The notes beneath the pieces were generated by a model. That model searched no databases and was not told the origin of the DNA. It saw only the letters and a program-made list of their open reading frames with translations. A stretch of 64,000 nt of DNA. Source: Acanthosoma haemorrhoidale (taxonomy: Eukaryota > Arthropoda > Insecta > Hemiptera > Acanthosomatidae). Each line of letters begins with the position of its first letter. The stretch's first letter is position 1. The position numbers and the translations under genes were made by a program. The stretch is taken from contig OV884013.1 of NCBI GenBank assembly GCA_930367205.1, forward strand, positions 84,445,333-84,509,332. Direction: 5' to 3'. Shown one piece after another: positions 31,079-45,813 of this stretch.

Positions 31079-34000
31079 GCTGGTCAATATTAGACACAAA
31101 TAAATTAAAAAAAAAAAAGCTGGTTGAGTTTTTTCTTCCTGTTCTTATTCTTGGTAAGCGATGTTAAAAGTGTTGTACATTTTTTCATCTAGTTAAAATT
31201 AATTTATTTCAATTAGAATTACTTTTTTTCCCATTCAGTCAACCATTCATCTCAAAAGTAAAGCTCATGAAAAAAATTAAATTTCGGCATTAACAGGATT
31301 TCGAATCTAAGCAAACGAGGGATGACCTCAAAGGTATCAACCAGGCCCAGGTTAGTGTTTATTCCCGAAAGATGCTAAGTAACAGGTACAAAGGGCCGAG
31401 AGAGCAGTGCAAGAATTTCCTCAATTAATTCCCTATTGAATTGTAACTCTGTTTGATCCTGTCTCTTGCTTTGAATGTGGGACTTCATCCATCCCGTACT
31501 ATTCCCCCATTAAAAACTAAGCAGCTCTTGACAAATTTTATGCTAAGGATGATCTATATTTATTTACTTTTGGTTTACCTTATTTTGCGGCTTATTTTTA
31601 CTTAATAAAAGGAGTTTTTATTCAACAAATGTAACATTCGTTTCAGGGGCGCAAAGTAATTGTTATGATTCATTTTGTAACAAAAACTCTTGAAAATTTT
31701 ACTTTTAGTTGAGTTACTTTTACTTGATTTCTGTTTAAATAGAAGTCATTTAACGCGCTTTTGAAATATCCCGAGTGGCAATGGTCCGAAGATAAAGAAA
31801 AATACCAATCACTAATGTTTATTTAATTTGAGCTGGTTCACACCTCCGATTACGCCATATATGTTTTGGTTATAATAATAATGAAAAGTATCGGAAAAAC
31901 TTAGATGTTAGTTAGTAAATAGTTCCGTTACAACGTCTAATTTTTGACGTATTGCCGACATTGGTCTTGGGTAGCACTATTTCTATCCCCACCCAAGAGA
32001 GAAATTAGTGGTTCACATTGGATGTTTGTCACTCTTGCACGATAAAAAAAGGACCTTTTAAACCCTTTGGCGTGGGTAACTTCAATAAGATTCAAAGTTT
32101 TGATTTTTGTTAAATAGTTGAGAGGCTAACGCATTATCACTCGGTATTGTTTCTTGACTTTTTATAGTCATTGGTTCGTTTTATATATTTATTGTTTTCC
32201 CCAAAATCTTTGGTTAATATAAAATGAGAAGTCAAATAAATCAAATTGTAGATATCCTGTATGCTATCAATGAAATTTTATAGAGGCAGTGAATTTGAAA
32301 ATGGTTAAATTTATGCAAACGCAATAAAATTCACACGTGATAATTTTTAAACCTAGGACAAATTTTAATGAAAAATACAAGTAATATAAAACTGGTTACA
32401 TTGTGTTAACCAATAAAAAAATTATACAAGGCTACTGGGAAATAAGCTGGGTAAGACAACGGCATTGTATATTCAGGTGACGGCGAAAGAGGCCGTCTAC
32501 GCAGCGTCGTAAATATTGGCGGCTATTGGAAATTTAAATAAAGCCCAGCTGCTGCTGCTTCGATGGGAGGTTAGAATGACACTTGTAACTTTTAACATTA
32601 GGGAACCAAATTGATGGTGCATACTTAGTTATGTTTATTTTTTGAAGCATTAATGCCATTAAACCATCATTACGTGATAAGAGTCATGATATTTATACTG
32701 TTGATGATTATCAGTGGATAACTAGTAATATGTGACGTATCAATAAGTGTGAAGCAGATTTAAAATATTTTAGTACATTAATTTTAAGCAATAGTAGTAT
32801 TAGTAAAGATGTAAAGTTCTCAGTTGACCTTTCTCCACCCTTTCCAGAGATATCATTGTCTCAGTTCAACCCTCTGTGTCAATGGAAAACTATCGTGTAA
32901 CACAATGAATTTTGCAGTGAAAACGAATAAGAAATGAGAATCACAAAATAAAAGAGGATAATTCAGGAAGTACATATATATAGCAAGTAAATTATTGAAA
33001 TAAATACTTTATCAAACTATGTAATGTAAAATAAAATAATAACTTGTTGTTCAATGTAGATGGGAACCCCAAAATATGATTGGTTAATAGTTCTTAAGTA
33101 TAGTTCCCACATAATAAAAACCACAAAAGAAGTGTTGACATAAAATTTGTCGATCAACGGTCTCAAAACACTATATTCTACTCCAAAATGAGGCTTTAAA
33201 TATGTGGTGACTCCCAGCAAAACATACACATTCTAACAAGTAATAATAAATAATATATGAATAGGATTGGGGGAGTGTTGTACCCTACTCGCCTTATAAG
33301 TTATTTACTAGAAGTAGGGATTTTGCATGCTTCATTGTTTCAATACTCCTAGGATCCATTAAATATCTAACTATTATATGACATGATCGATATCGGCGAA
33401 TACAGTCAAAAACAAACTGGTCGTAATAATAAAGGTGAATATGTATTGAGAAGTGGTGCTGGGTGAAATGTGAATGAAAACCTCTTTTCACCTTTTTTGT
33501 GATGAAAACTACAATGGCTCAACATCGCTACAGCATTGGATTCGCCATATAGGCTATTAACCCTTAAACGGCATCGACTGGCGTGATAAAGGTTTATTGA
33601 ACATTCCTATTAAGCTGATAATCCTTGTTCCAACTCGCCGTTTAAAGGAATCTATTATTGCTTAGTACGGCGAAACAACCCCTCGCAAATATATCAGGCG
33701 GCCAGTAGTTGCTTGGATAGCAATCTCACCAGTGCTCTTTGTAGTCCCTTATTAAACGGAATAAATCAACAATTTAATGCAGAGCTACCTACTTTTGTTA
33801 TTCTAAGACTGTAAATATCCCTTCAGAGTTAGATAGTAGACTGATCGATTTTTAGCGGCTGTTTAACGGGTGCTGGAATCGGCATTTAAACGCGATAAAA
33901 TACCACAATAAGTCTACTGTATAATATGGATTGCTACAATCTTGCCACTCAGGAGAGATAGAGAATGAATCCAGTTACCTGGTCCAGCACCTCTGCCAAT

Positions 34001-34269
34001 TTCCTCTTGAACTCTCCTTTTTGTGGCTCAGTACACATCCGCTTGACACCACCTTCAAGTGCTGTAATAACAAGATAAGCGAACGGGAGAAACAATACCT
34101 CGCGAATAAGGCTTCCGATATAAATATTACACCGACAAGATGACTACCACAGGTAACTCAGACATCGATAAGGTTAGTCATCCCGACTGTACCCCCAACC
34201 TGTGGCATGTGACCTTGACCTAGAATGAGGTAGAATTGACGTGGATATACTTTTAATGCGTTGAATCAA
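31079..34269. other. Intergenic AT-rich DNA
   Basis: No gene, known repeat or RNA gene recognised over about 3.2 kb. Confidence 0.4.
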
Positions 34270-34600
34270 AACGCTCCTACGTTTGCCGCGTCACTGGATA
34301 AGAGCCAGCGAAGACTGACCAAGAGTGTGAGAGCCAAAGACGCTCAGGACATGATTAGAGAAACTGGCCATTGCCAGGACTCCCACTGTCACTTATTTAT
34401 AGCAGGTCAGAGGCCCCTGCCGTTTTGGTCCCCAAGGAGGATTATAGGTATGAGTGGTGCAATGACCCTAGCAATGACTGTGCTAGGGAGTGGTTGGATA
34501 GGTTACTATGGAATTTTATGAACTTGGAAAGGATGAGTTAAATAATGTAGGATATATGCCCTGGACAATATGGTGAATAAAAAGCAATTAGGTAAAAAAT
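34270..34600 (-). repeat. LINE-D copy, minus strand, carrying the RT/3'-UTR junction
   Basis: On the minus strand, from about 34600: a very decayed piece aligning with the reverse transcriptase part of the copy at 57560-58410, then the shared junction (AATTCCATAGTAACCTATCC in this copy), TAGCACAGTCATTG, CACTCATACCTATAATCCTC, AACGGCAGGGGCCTC, ATGTCCTGAGCG and GTGACGCGGC. It stops abruptly at 34270, so its own 3' end is missing. An 86-codon plus-strand frame here (34261-34521) is not a gene. Confidence 0.7.
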
Positions 34601-35905
<1,305 letters not shown>

Positions 35906-36270
35906 ATCCTTCTGGAAGATTAAAGCGGCAGGGGCCCTGGGACCAGCTGTAGGATCATGATAGTAGGAGTCCCACCAATGGCCACTTTCTCTAATCATGC
36001 GTCTGAGGCTCTTGCTCTCTTGGTCTACCCCATGTGGCCAGTGTTGATTGATGTGGGTGATGGAGGTGTGTGGGGGATCTCTCAAGCACTTCGTCCTGTT
36101 CTGCATACGAGGCAGGTGAATATCATGCGGATTTAGTTGATCTCTTGGGTATGTATTTGCATATATCGTATGGATGTGTGAGTGAATGCTGAGTTGTAAA
36201 TATGGGATGTATAAGACCATTGATCACAATCACCTAATGCCCAATAGGTTGTGATGTTATTTCAATAAAA
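35906..36270 (+). repeat. LINE-D 3' UTR, diverged copy
   Basis: It starts at CCTGCAATCCTTCTGG, the counterpart of CCTATAATCCTCCTTGG in other copies, then AGCGGCAGGGGCCC, GTAGGAGTCC-CCA-ATGGCCA, GGCTCTTGCTCTCTTGG, GATGGAGG-GTGTGGGGGA and ends in CCCAATAGG and TTCAATAAAATT. More substitutions than the other copies; probably the oldest of the long ones. The 121-codon minus-strand frame 35855-36220 is a shadow. Confidence 0.8.
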
Positions 36271-39200
36271 TTTTCTATTTTATAACAAAAGATGTGTATA
36301 TAATATATATCCATAAATGAGAAATGTTTGAATCTCGATGTCCTAACCTGACGTTTTTGAAAAATAAATACTAATCTGAATCCTAGATATACTAAACAAA
36401 ATCACAAAGTTGAGACAATAATTAAACAATACCGTTCACAGAAGCCGTTTACTATGGGAAATGTAGAACTCCTGACAGTACCGAATAAGTGCACCGATTG
36501 AGGGGATTGAGAGTAAGGCAGTGGACTAGATAGAACGGTAAGGGAGAACCAGCGTCAGTAACAGTAACTGATGACCTCATCCTTATCACTGACGTCACTA
36601 TCTACTGCCCCTATCATGAGGACACCCCGCACGCCATGTGCTTTTACAAGAATGACAGCCATTCCTCTATTTTGTTAGGGCTGTTCTACTGTCGGTTTGT
36701 TATGTGTATTGGCCTGTCTATAGTCTTTTAACTTCGCATTTATTCCCCTTCTTGTTTTTGTTTAACGTCATTTCGTGGACTTATTTAATTCACATTGGTT
36801 AACTAAGTGACATCCCGTAGTTATCAACAGGTCATTTGCGGAATGGGGGGAATGCTGACTGTATCGCAATTACGTAATATACGTCTAAAGTTAATTTAAA
36901 GTAATAATTTAATCACTAATAATTTAGTACATCAGCAAATTAGATGTATGACCCACCGGTCATAAACGGAATAGTTGTTGAAGTAGTCAAGGTAGTTGAA
37001 TAATAAGAAGGCCTTTAATAATTTTCAATAATGCTGATTTTATTCTTAGCGCCCTTAGCTCAACTCTTGTCACATAACTATACTGTATTTAATGTCTCCA
37101 GCTTAAGCTCTAACCTTAAGGGGATACTGAGATGTACAATTGTTACTGATATTTTTTTGAAATGAGAATCCCTAGTCACATTAAAATGTTTCCTAATCAT
37201 TAATCAGGATGTAAATATTATTAATTTAATTCCATACTTAACCTCGTCAATAAAACATGAAAATAAACTAAAACGAAATGAATCCCTGACGGATCACACT
37301 ATGACGAAGTAGGACCAGACCGTTTGTAGCATTGTGGTTGATGGCACTGAGGTGGCTGGTGTGGTGAGCACAAGGCATTACCTCTCAACCTTAAATTCAG
37401 GCTTCTTAACTTAGTTCACTATTACTCATTTATCCTTACGAGGCTTAGTTCACCACAACCAGATCCATCGCAGAGAAAATTCCTCTGCCGAGCCATGGCG
37501 AGTGACTTAGTTAGCATACTATGTTCATAAAAATGTAAACTATCCAGTAATTAATAAATTAATAACTTTGGGTGAATTTGACGGGTTTAAATTATATTTG
37601 GTTATTTAGGAAGCTTGCAGCAGCACCTTGAACGAATGATAATGACATAAATGCGTGAAGGGTTTGTTTTATCCCATTCAAGACCGGTTCAAATTACCCG
37701 AAATATTATTTAGTATTTGTTCCAGTGGCATAATTTAATTTAATTAGTGTAGCAGTTAGTAATAGGGGCTTTTGGTTTAGGGGAAAAAAGTTGTAAAATA
37801 GTAGACCTCAAAAATAGCTCGCATAAATATCCAAGTTTGCTTAGTCAGGCTGCTTTTACAATCTTAAATGGTTTATATACGCTACAAGTATACAATAATC
37901 TACACAAATAACAGATTAAATTCAAATTTTCCAACATGCTGAATAATATTCACATTATTCCGTTCACGATATGTTCCGATTTCCATATTCAAATAGCTCT
38001 GATAACATTTGTTACAAACATCTCTACGGCTGAACTGAAGATGCTTGGTACATAAGACAGTAAATTAAAAACGATAAAATACAGCTGTCTAAACAGAAAA
38101 GGGCAATATTTATTGGAGGATTGAATGGATGAGTGGTGAAGAAAACATCTTAAGCCCCTATATTTTGGAGGTTCTAGGAAAACTAGGTCAACAACAGTCG
38201 TAGACCAAATAACAGCAGACATCCAATAAAAACGGATTTCACAAATTTCGATTTTTGGCATCAATATAGATTAAGGTAATCATATCTGTAGGTAAAGCAA
38301 ATCTGGTAGTTTAATTATTATAATGGCTTTGATAGAATAACTAAGTTCACAAGTTGTAGCAACAGGGCTATTTTTATTTTAGCAGGGACAACAGAGCTCC
38401 TGCCTTCCATCCTTTTAGTTTATAGAAATGCTAACTAAATACATGGAAAGACAACGCGATTTTTTTATAAACCTTTATCGATATCCAATAAAATATTCCG
38501 ATCCTCCGACCAGTCCTTGAGGCCACAAGATAGAATATATGTCCTACCTACCAGACAGGTTAGACTGGGGTGCTCCCGCCTGCCTGAGGAGTGGTCTGTG
38601 ATCTTGTTCTCCCTACCGTGCTCATTTGAGCTCATAAGATATATATTTGCTGTTTATAATTTAAAATTATAATTATAATTGAATTATGATTTTTTGTGCT
38701 ATATAATAATAATAACAATAACAAATTGTACAAGCAAAATCGAGAAAGGTATCTTTTGTATGGGGCCATCGATGACCCTTTTGGTTTACGTGCCCTAAAG
38801 AAAACATAAAAAAAAAGAACACATGAATGCTTCACATGGGTGCTGGTTCATTATTTCTGATTTTATTTTTAAAACTGATCTATAAACAAGACGTTTTGGT
38901 TAGGAGAGGAATGAGCCATTTGCCTATCAGTTACCATACACAGGTCAGTGCCTTTAAAATTTTGGAATTAGAAAGTTGCTATTATTTTGTTGTTTTTTAG
39001 TAGAAGAGGGGCAAAATTAAACGTGAAAGTAAGTAAATTTTGGATTCATGGAGTATTTTTCAAAAATACACAAATAATTCTAATACAAATAAACACAAAC
39101 GCAATTAAAGCGTGTCTTATAATATCTTTTAAATGAGTTGAAGCGTTTGATATAGGACAGGCTTGAGTCGATAAAAACGAGATGTTAATTTTTCATCAAT

Positions 39201-42200
39201 TTTATTTTATACTCAGGGCTAACAATGGACTCAGTGTTAATATCTATTATATTTTTCACTTGATAGCTGCTTCAGTATCAGAGAAAGTTCATTGAGCTCT
39301 ATGATATGAGAATAGCTTTTCAGCATGGGTGCTCTACTTCTTGGCATTAATTATACCCACGAAATATTAACACACGGAAACAGTTACTTCAACTAACCCA
39401 GACGACACGGATATTAACTCCAACGACCCAATATACTCCCCGCTGATTCTTCAGTAATATGTAACAAACTTACATTTATTTTTTGTGTAACACAAACAAC
39501 TTGATCAAATTTTGTAAACACAAATAATATAGCAAAGTTTCTGCACATATCAATTACACTCCCTACACTCCTGCACATGTCCCTGATATTCATCGAAATG
39601 TAACTTAACGAAATGGAACCTTGCCAAAGACATACGAAAATCTTACCGCTTCAAACCACTGTACAATTATTAGATTTATAAAAAACATACTCTTACTTAT
39701 TGAAACTCATTTGGGCGTGTGAAGGAATCAGGGACACATTATGGCAGTGATTCAGATACCAATCCAAACTACTCAGCGAGTAGATCCATACGTACAGACT
39801 GCCATGAAGAAATTATAGACACTTTCATGAGAAACTATATGGCCATTCGAATCCATTGATTTAATAATTTTTCTTACTTGATTTTCCTCAGTACTCTCCA
39901 TGAGCATACAACAAAAGCTGGGAAAGGTTACAAATACAACTATAGGGAGGCATAACTTTGCCTTCATGCAGTATGTCATTCCTTTTGTTTTATAATTTTC
40001 TGGTCTCATTCTAATTTACAGTTGGGAACCGATTAATAAATATAAAAATAAAAGAAACGCATTCTTGTTCTTTTCCTTTATAGTAAAGTTATCTATCGAG
40101 GAAACCGAAGTAGTTATAAAGATTTGAAGTTTTTGAAATATATATTATTTGATTTGATGGAGTGCATATCAAGCATTTTCCAAGAAGATTTACTGTGTAT
40201 CAGTACTACAGTCAAAGATAGTATGATTCGGTGACCCACCAGCATTTACAAGTTCTCAATAACTGATACTGCACAGTAATATATTAAATGACTACGATAT
40301 TACGATTTGTGAAAGAAATGTAGTATTTGCAGTAGAACACTCTCTCCCTGTAGCTACTACATCCTGCTTCACTGCTAGACTGTTCCCAAGCATAAAATAT
40401 TACCCTCCTTTAATATCCGTTATTTTCGTGGAGCCAATATCTTACCCCGGCTCCCCTCTGAATATTTCAGTACAAAACTCCACCCGAGCTCGTTGAAGAT
40501 TTTCCAAGAGTTGGTTGGTTTCATGAAGATATAGAACAGCTCCTCAGGTCGAATTTCCAGCCAGGCTAAATAAGCTTAATATAACGGATACATTAGTGTA
40601 GGAGTTCTCTCCCTATTCTGTTTCTGATGGTTGACGGTAGAGTAGAGCTTAATTGACATGAAAAAAGGACGCTACATGGCCAGGCTTTGAGCGTTGGTTA
40701 ACTGGATATCATAGGACAAGAGGAACAGTACATGCATTGTATACTATTTTCAAAAATGAAAACGAAAATTTAATAATAAAAAGAAATAAAGATGGTTTTC
40801 CTCCAAAAGTGTGATAAACAAAATATTTACATGTTACTAGTACTAATGTTTTTTTTACTATCCACATATTATTAAAGTTTATTGATAACATACCTTGAAT
40901 TTTTATGAACATGGATGGGAACACCCCAGGACCACACTGCCAAGTTTAACTTAGATTTTGCCCTGGTTTAAGTATACATTTTATTAATAAACATTTAAGC
41001 TATGTTTCGACATCATTTATAAAAGCATTTTGTGAATAAAATTATCATAAGTTGAGGTGGTAACATTCATTCGTAGCTTGATTATGTACTCCAGTTAATG
41101 CCTATTTCAGAAATATATGAGGTGTTCAACAATTATTTCATGACGCCAAGCATTTGAATTTAATTTATTATAAAACAAAAACAAAGAGTTATTTTAATGC
41201 AGATCACTATTAGTACCCATCGAAAATGAAAAGTGGCTATGGCAAAACCTGCTGTTACCCGACTAGTTATGTGTAATTTATTTCTGATTAAATTTGCGAA
41301 CATTCCAATTAAATCGACTTGTGTTTTGAAATTGTATCCAGCTATCCTTGTCGGCCTAAGATAAAGAGAAAATTTAATGAATAGGCCAGGTACAAATAAG
41401 GTGTATCGAGATTACCTCCGTAATTGGAAAATAAATATCATGGCTATTAATGTAATTTTGCGGAATTTTTTTACGTTTTCTGAATAGGTCAGGTAGTGTG
41501 AGGTCAAACCATGTACATTGTTTCTAGAAAAAATCAGTATGCTAGCAGAATCTAACCTAGAAGGCCGCATTGCGTACTTAATTGTGCTAATCACCACGTA
41601 ATGGCCCCAGGCTTTGGTTATTGTTTTATTAAACGAACAAACAGCTATAATCACACTAAATATAAATATATGATTTGGAATGTAAATATTTATGACCTAT
41701 TATAAACATAGATAAGTTTATATGTTCGGAAGCGCCAATTCTGATTTACAGTTGATGTGCCTTGAGTGCTCCACGTTTGTTCCATGGCTTCGGTGTAGTA
41801 GGGGACCCCCCGTGAGCAGATTGTTTGCCGACCAACAGACCATATTGGACCTTTTCTGTTTGTTTTGAAGCAGTCCCTGGACACAGTTAATGGTCGCACA
41901 GTTACCCTATGGTGTAATAGGGTTTACAACATCTCTTCTATTTAAACTGAGAGAATTTGCTTTAAAGTAGGTAGGACACAACTCGCTTAGCTTGCACGTG
42001 TACGGATTCGCAGTAATGGGCGTAAAAATGAACCAATAAATTTGAATATTAAAATTTAGTTTTCTCGTCTCATAGTATCATATTACCTTCTGGTCAATGT
42101 AAAATTACGATAATTTGTGAAACAAGTACATGTAATACAACTAACTTTCAAGCTGAGCTTAAAGTACAACTTCTTACCTACCGGAACTCCTGTGCAGAAC

Positions 42201-42260
42201 TTCCTGTTTAAATATCCAAAGAATCCATCGTCGATAATGTATAAGGAATGTTGAGAAGAA
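36271..42260. other. Six kilobases of intergenic AT-rich DNA
   Basis: No gene, mobile element or tandem repeat could be supported. Small frames (e.g. 37989-38264, 39773-40009, 41412-41654, all minus) have AT-driven composition and no recognisable domain. This could be intron or intergenic sequence; the sequence alone does not decide. Confidence 0.4.
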
Positions 42261-42546
42261 CGGCTCTAAAGGCTGCAGAGGGCGCTAGTTAGTTAATCAC
42301 CGACAGGCTAAGAGCTGTCCATATTCAGGTGAACCCGGCCAAAACTACATGCCTAGAGGGACTCTAGGCCCAGCCACCAGTGGACTCTCACCACTGTACC
42401 GCAACAATCAACCTCTACCGAGGCTTCCCACACTCCTTAATTCCCTCACACCACCTTCAAGCATGTACTCCTAGTACAAGGATCCGCTCAACCCAAATAT
42501 TCCTTTATTTTTCCCTTATCCTTAATCTTATAATTCGAGAGCTAAG
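42261..42546 (+). mobile_element. LINE-B copy with internal deletion
   Basis: It begins with a reverse transcriptase piece aligning to the segment just after YADD (RALKAAEGAS, stop, TDRLRAVHIQVNPAKT; compare RALKFAESAS and AVHIQVNPAKT in LINE-A). It then jumps at about 42345 directly into the 3' UTR (CATGCCTAGAGG...), with both conserved hairpins (42351-42369 and 42378-42396), a TGTAC-TCCTA-GTACA stem, and the terminal CGAGAGCTAAG, followed by ten G. The intervening 180 or so codons are gone. No target duplication recognised. Confidence 0.8.
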
Positions 42547-42731
42547 GGGGGGGGGAAGTGTATCCCTACATTGAGAGTTTGTGATAATTTTCAATTTCCT
42601 GAAATAAGGGGTTGTCTAATAAAATTGAAAAACTAAAGGATTTTTCTGAATCCATACAGGGTGTTGTAACGTTAGCAATCAGAGGTCAAAGACAAGCTAA
42701 GAAAAAAAACCCCAAAAAAAACAACTAAGAT
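42547..42731. other. Spacer starting with a G run
   Basis: A G homopolymer directly follows the LINE-B end; then AT-rich DNA with an A-rich run near 42700-42722. Confidence 0.4.
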
Positions 42732-42914
42732 AATTGAAGGGTTTGCTGCAAAAAGGAGGTAGCTCCAATCGTAATATGTAAACACCATAATTGAAAGTAA
42801 GCAACAACAATATTTTTACATAACTTAAAATTTGAATTTTTTAAACGTTTTGTTTGGTTTCCCAACAAATGGAAAAATTGGAGCTACCTCCTTTTTGCAG
42901 CAAACCCTTCAATT
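42732..42914. repeat. Perfect 38-bp inverted repeat around a 107-bp loop (MITE candidate)
   Basis: Arms 42732-42769 and 42877-42914 are exact reverse complements, starting AATTGAAGGG and ending ...GTAGCTCCAAT. The loop is AT-rich and has no coding capacity. The arms are either terminal inverted repeats of a small non-autonomous DNA transposon or a hairpin-forming segment. I found no second copy and no clear target duplication. Confidence 0.85.
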
Positions 42915-43367
42915 GTTGATTTAATATTATATTTAGAGTTTTTTGGCATCTTTCAAATGTTACCACTTTCACGATACTCAATCGAATAAATCCAAAATGG
43001 TCCAAACCCCTCCGCGAACTTAATGGTAGATAAACCCGTGGCCTCTCGCTCACGACGAGGACGTGATCTTCATAAGATAGCTTCGCATCGAGGCATGAAC
43101 CTATGTCGGTGTTGGCTTGCACCTAAGCAGGCTTAACAGAAAACCACGTGATCTGCACTGCCTTAATTTGAAGCCTCTTATCTCAACAAATTTTTTCAAA
43201 TGGAAAAAAAAACTGCTATAGAGATCCCTGCACCACTAACACTGCGTGGGCGTTGGATGTCGTCATTTACTCATTGAGATAAGGCAAACTCGCAGGTCAT
43301 ACCGACACCAAACATCGGATAACAGAAACCCTAAAAGAGAGATTAGGTGTTTTTTCTCGGAAAGTAG
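42915..43367. other. Moderately GC-rich DNA without a supported gene
   Basis: A 93-codon minus-strand frame (42841-43122) has mixed codon use but overlaps one arm of the inverted repeat and shows no known domain. Confidence 0.35.
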
Positions 43368-43439
43368 TTCTTAGTACCTATAAGTACTTAGTTTCGTCAC
43401 TAACTTCACCGTGACTTAAGAAGCAGGTTGCATGTAGTT
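43368..43439 (+). repeat. 72-bp direct repeat, copy 1
   Basis: It runs from TTCTTAGTACC to GCATGTAGTT and includes the palindrome TAAGTACTTA. Only two differences separate it from copy 2. Confidence 0.9.
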
Positions 43440-43887
43440 AACGACGGGCTTGTGCAAAAATTATAACAATTGGATACATGTACGTTTTAGCGACTAAAAA
43501 AAACTATATTGAGAGGCCATCAAGACGTTTATCATGTGACCAATGGGAGAACACTGATTTTGGTTTTCGTGCTTCAATTTTGTAGCATCTAGTCTCCAAG
43601 CCCTCACGCTTTATCTGGCTTTACTGACAAATTGATCCGAATATTAATTCAACAACATTTTCTCTCTTCTAAGGTGGAATGAAATCCTGAAAGAAACTGT
43701 TCAATAGTTTTCTCATTGAGCACTTCTGAAAACTTACAGCCGTAACCAAACAGCATAAATTCATACTAAAATACTAAACACGATCTACAGAAAGATTGTG
43801 TTGTCATGGTTGTCGTCACATATTTAAGATTTTCGGAATTTTCAATGTAAAAATTGATTAGACTATAAATGTTTTTTTATTTTACCC
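43440..43887. other. Interval between the 72-bp direct repeats
   Basis: 448 bp of AT-rich DNA with no ORF or recognised element. Confidence 0.45.
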
Positions 43888-43959
43888 TTCTTAGTACCTA
43901 TAAGTACTTAGTTTCGCCACTAACTTCACCGTGACTTAGGAAGCAGGTTGCATGTAGTT
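43888..43959 (+). repeat. 72-bp direct repeat, copy 2
   Basis: Same as 43368-43439 except T to C (GTCAC/GCCAC) and A to G (TTAAG/TTAGG). Confidence 0.9.
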
Positions 43960-45813
43960 TCTGTTTGGGTTTATGATGTTTGAGTTTCTGAAAAAATAAT
44001 AACTTGCTTTAATAACACCTTTGTTCAAAACATTAGTTTTTATTCATTAAATAATGAATTCGCAATCAGCTTCTAACTGTCTTGTGTTATATTTTAGATA
44101 GTAATCCCATTAATTGAAAGTTTTATCCAAGCAGTATAAATGAACACTAATTAATAATAGAGTGAACTGTGCTTTTTCCAATTAAAATTCTTAACCAGAC
44201 GCTGCAAGCCTTATAAATATTCTTAGTGCATCAATTAGTCTTTAAGAAGTATCACAAAGGAGGCACCGCTATCAGGAAATGGGCTTTAAGTGAATAACTT
44301 GTTGATTACATTTTAATTATAAGTACTGGTGAGTTTTTCATTTATTATGAGTCAAAGGAATAGTAATTAGCCACCGCGGGAAATGACTTCGGTCAAAAGG
44401 CATCACTACCGCAAGAAATGCTACTGAAATTAAAAAAGTCTTTATTTCTCTTGATAAAACATTTCTGCGAGAAATCAATTCATAGAACTCAGAAGCTTCT
44501 TAACTGTCTTATTCTTTTTAGCTGTACAAAAGAGTACCATTGTATAGAAGAAAATAGACAAAAGGATAGCGGAATACTTCATTAAAAGATTTTCTGCGCC
44601 GTAAGTTATTCAAAGAGTTGGAGAATGAGAAAAAGAGCGAATGCAAAAAAAAAAAGGAAAGGATGATGCTATCCGATAATGAAACTAAAGGCCTCAATGG
44701 AATAGGACTTTCCCAATCTCGGTATTTTCAGTGAGTCTTAATGTCGAACCCGTTTATTCTTGTTTCAGCTTATTTCACCAACCCAATTTTTATGATCAAT
44801 TTGAACTAACAAGCTTTGGGCTCATTAATAAAAAAAATTCTAATTCTTATTTGACTCAATGGTTGTAATATTGTCACAGATTATTCTATTCCGGTCTTCT
44901 TTAATTAATTACGGTTTTGTTATATCTTATTGAAGGGAAAAAAATAGGCAGTAGAAGAAATCATTAACTCCCAAATATTTATTGCCGTAAATGAAAATAT
45001 TGTTTTATTACTTACACCTAGATTTGTGCATTCATTTCATTTTGTGAGTAGCTAATTTGGCGTGGTTTTATTGTAAGTAGTCTTACACAGTGGTTGACAT
45101 CTGAAGGGATATATACCCGGATGATTTGTAAATATTTATTAATCTAATTAATACACCATATTAAAGTAAAATTAATGGTTAATTGGACTGTATATTAATG
45201 ATTAAATAACCTGTAATTGGAAGAAATGAAAAAAAACCCAGTGAGGTTCAGGTTAATAATGAAATATAATTCTGAAAAGTACATAATTAAGGTGGGGTTG
45301 ACCAAGATAGTAACATTTTGGATTAGTAACAGCTTAACTTTATGTCTTGTAGTAGTTAAAACTTAAAAAATAAATCAAACATAATTCAATTAAGTTAACA
45401 GTTATGTAACTGCTACTGAAGAATAAATGTCACTTACAAGAAACAAGCCTCTTTTCGTATTCTTGTTATATGTACTTTATTTATTACACTGAAGTACAAA
45501 ATAACATTCTCTGCCATCGTTCAGAAGTATTTTAATGTAATAATAAAAATATCTTTATTTATGTAGGGAAAAAATTATTCTTTATCCTTTCCTGTTCTGT
45601 AATATTATTTTTGCATTGAATATGATGATACTAACGATTCTAATCAAAGTAAGTTATTTAAACAGTGATTATGGAGTCATTCGCCGTCTGTAAGTCTTGA
45701 CAGATTTTAAATTTCACAGTGATAAAGGAATGGCTTGGCTACTGTTTAATTAGGGCTGGTTAAAAGCCACGAAAGAGAGATCTGCATAAAGCGGCTTGTC
45801 TAGATCCTCTTAC
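43960..45813. other. Intergenic or intronic AT-rich DNA
   Basis: No gene or repeat recognised. Confidence 0.4.

Noticed and set aside
42841..43122. 93-codon minus-strand frame
   Set aside because: Its C-terminal end runs through an arm of the perfect inverted repeat, and no domain is visible.
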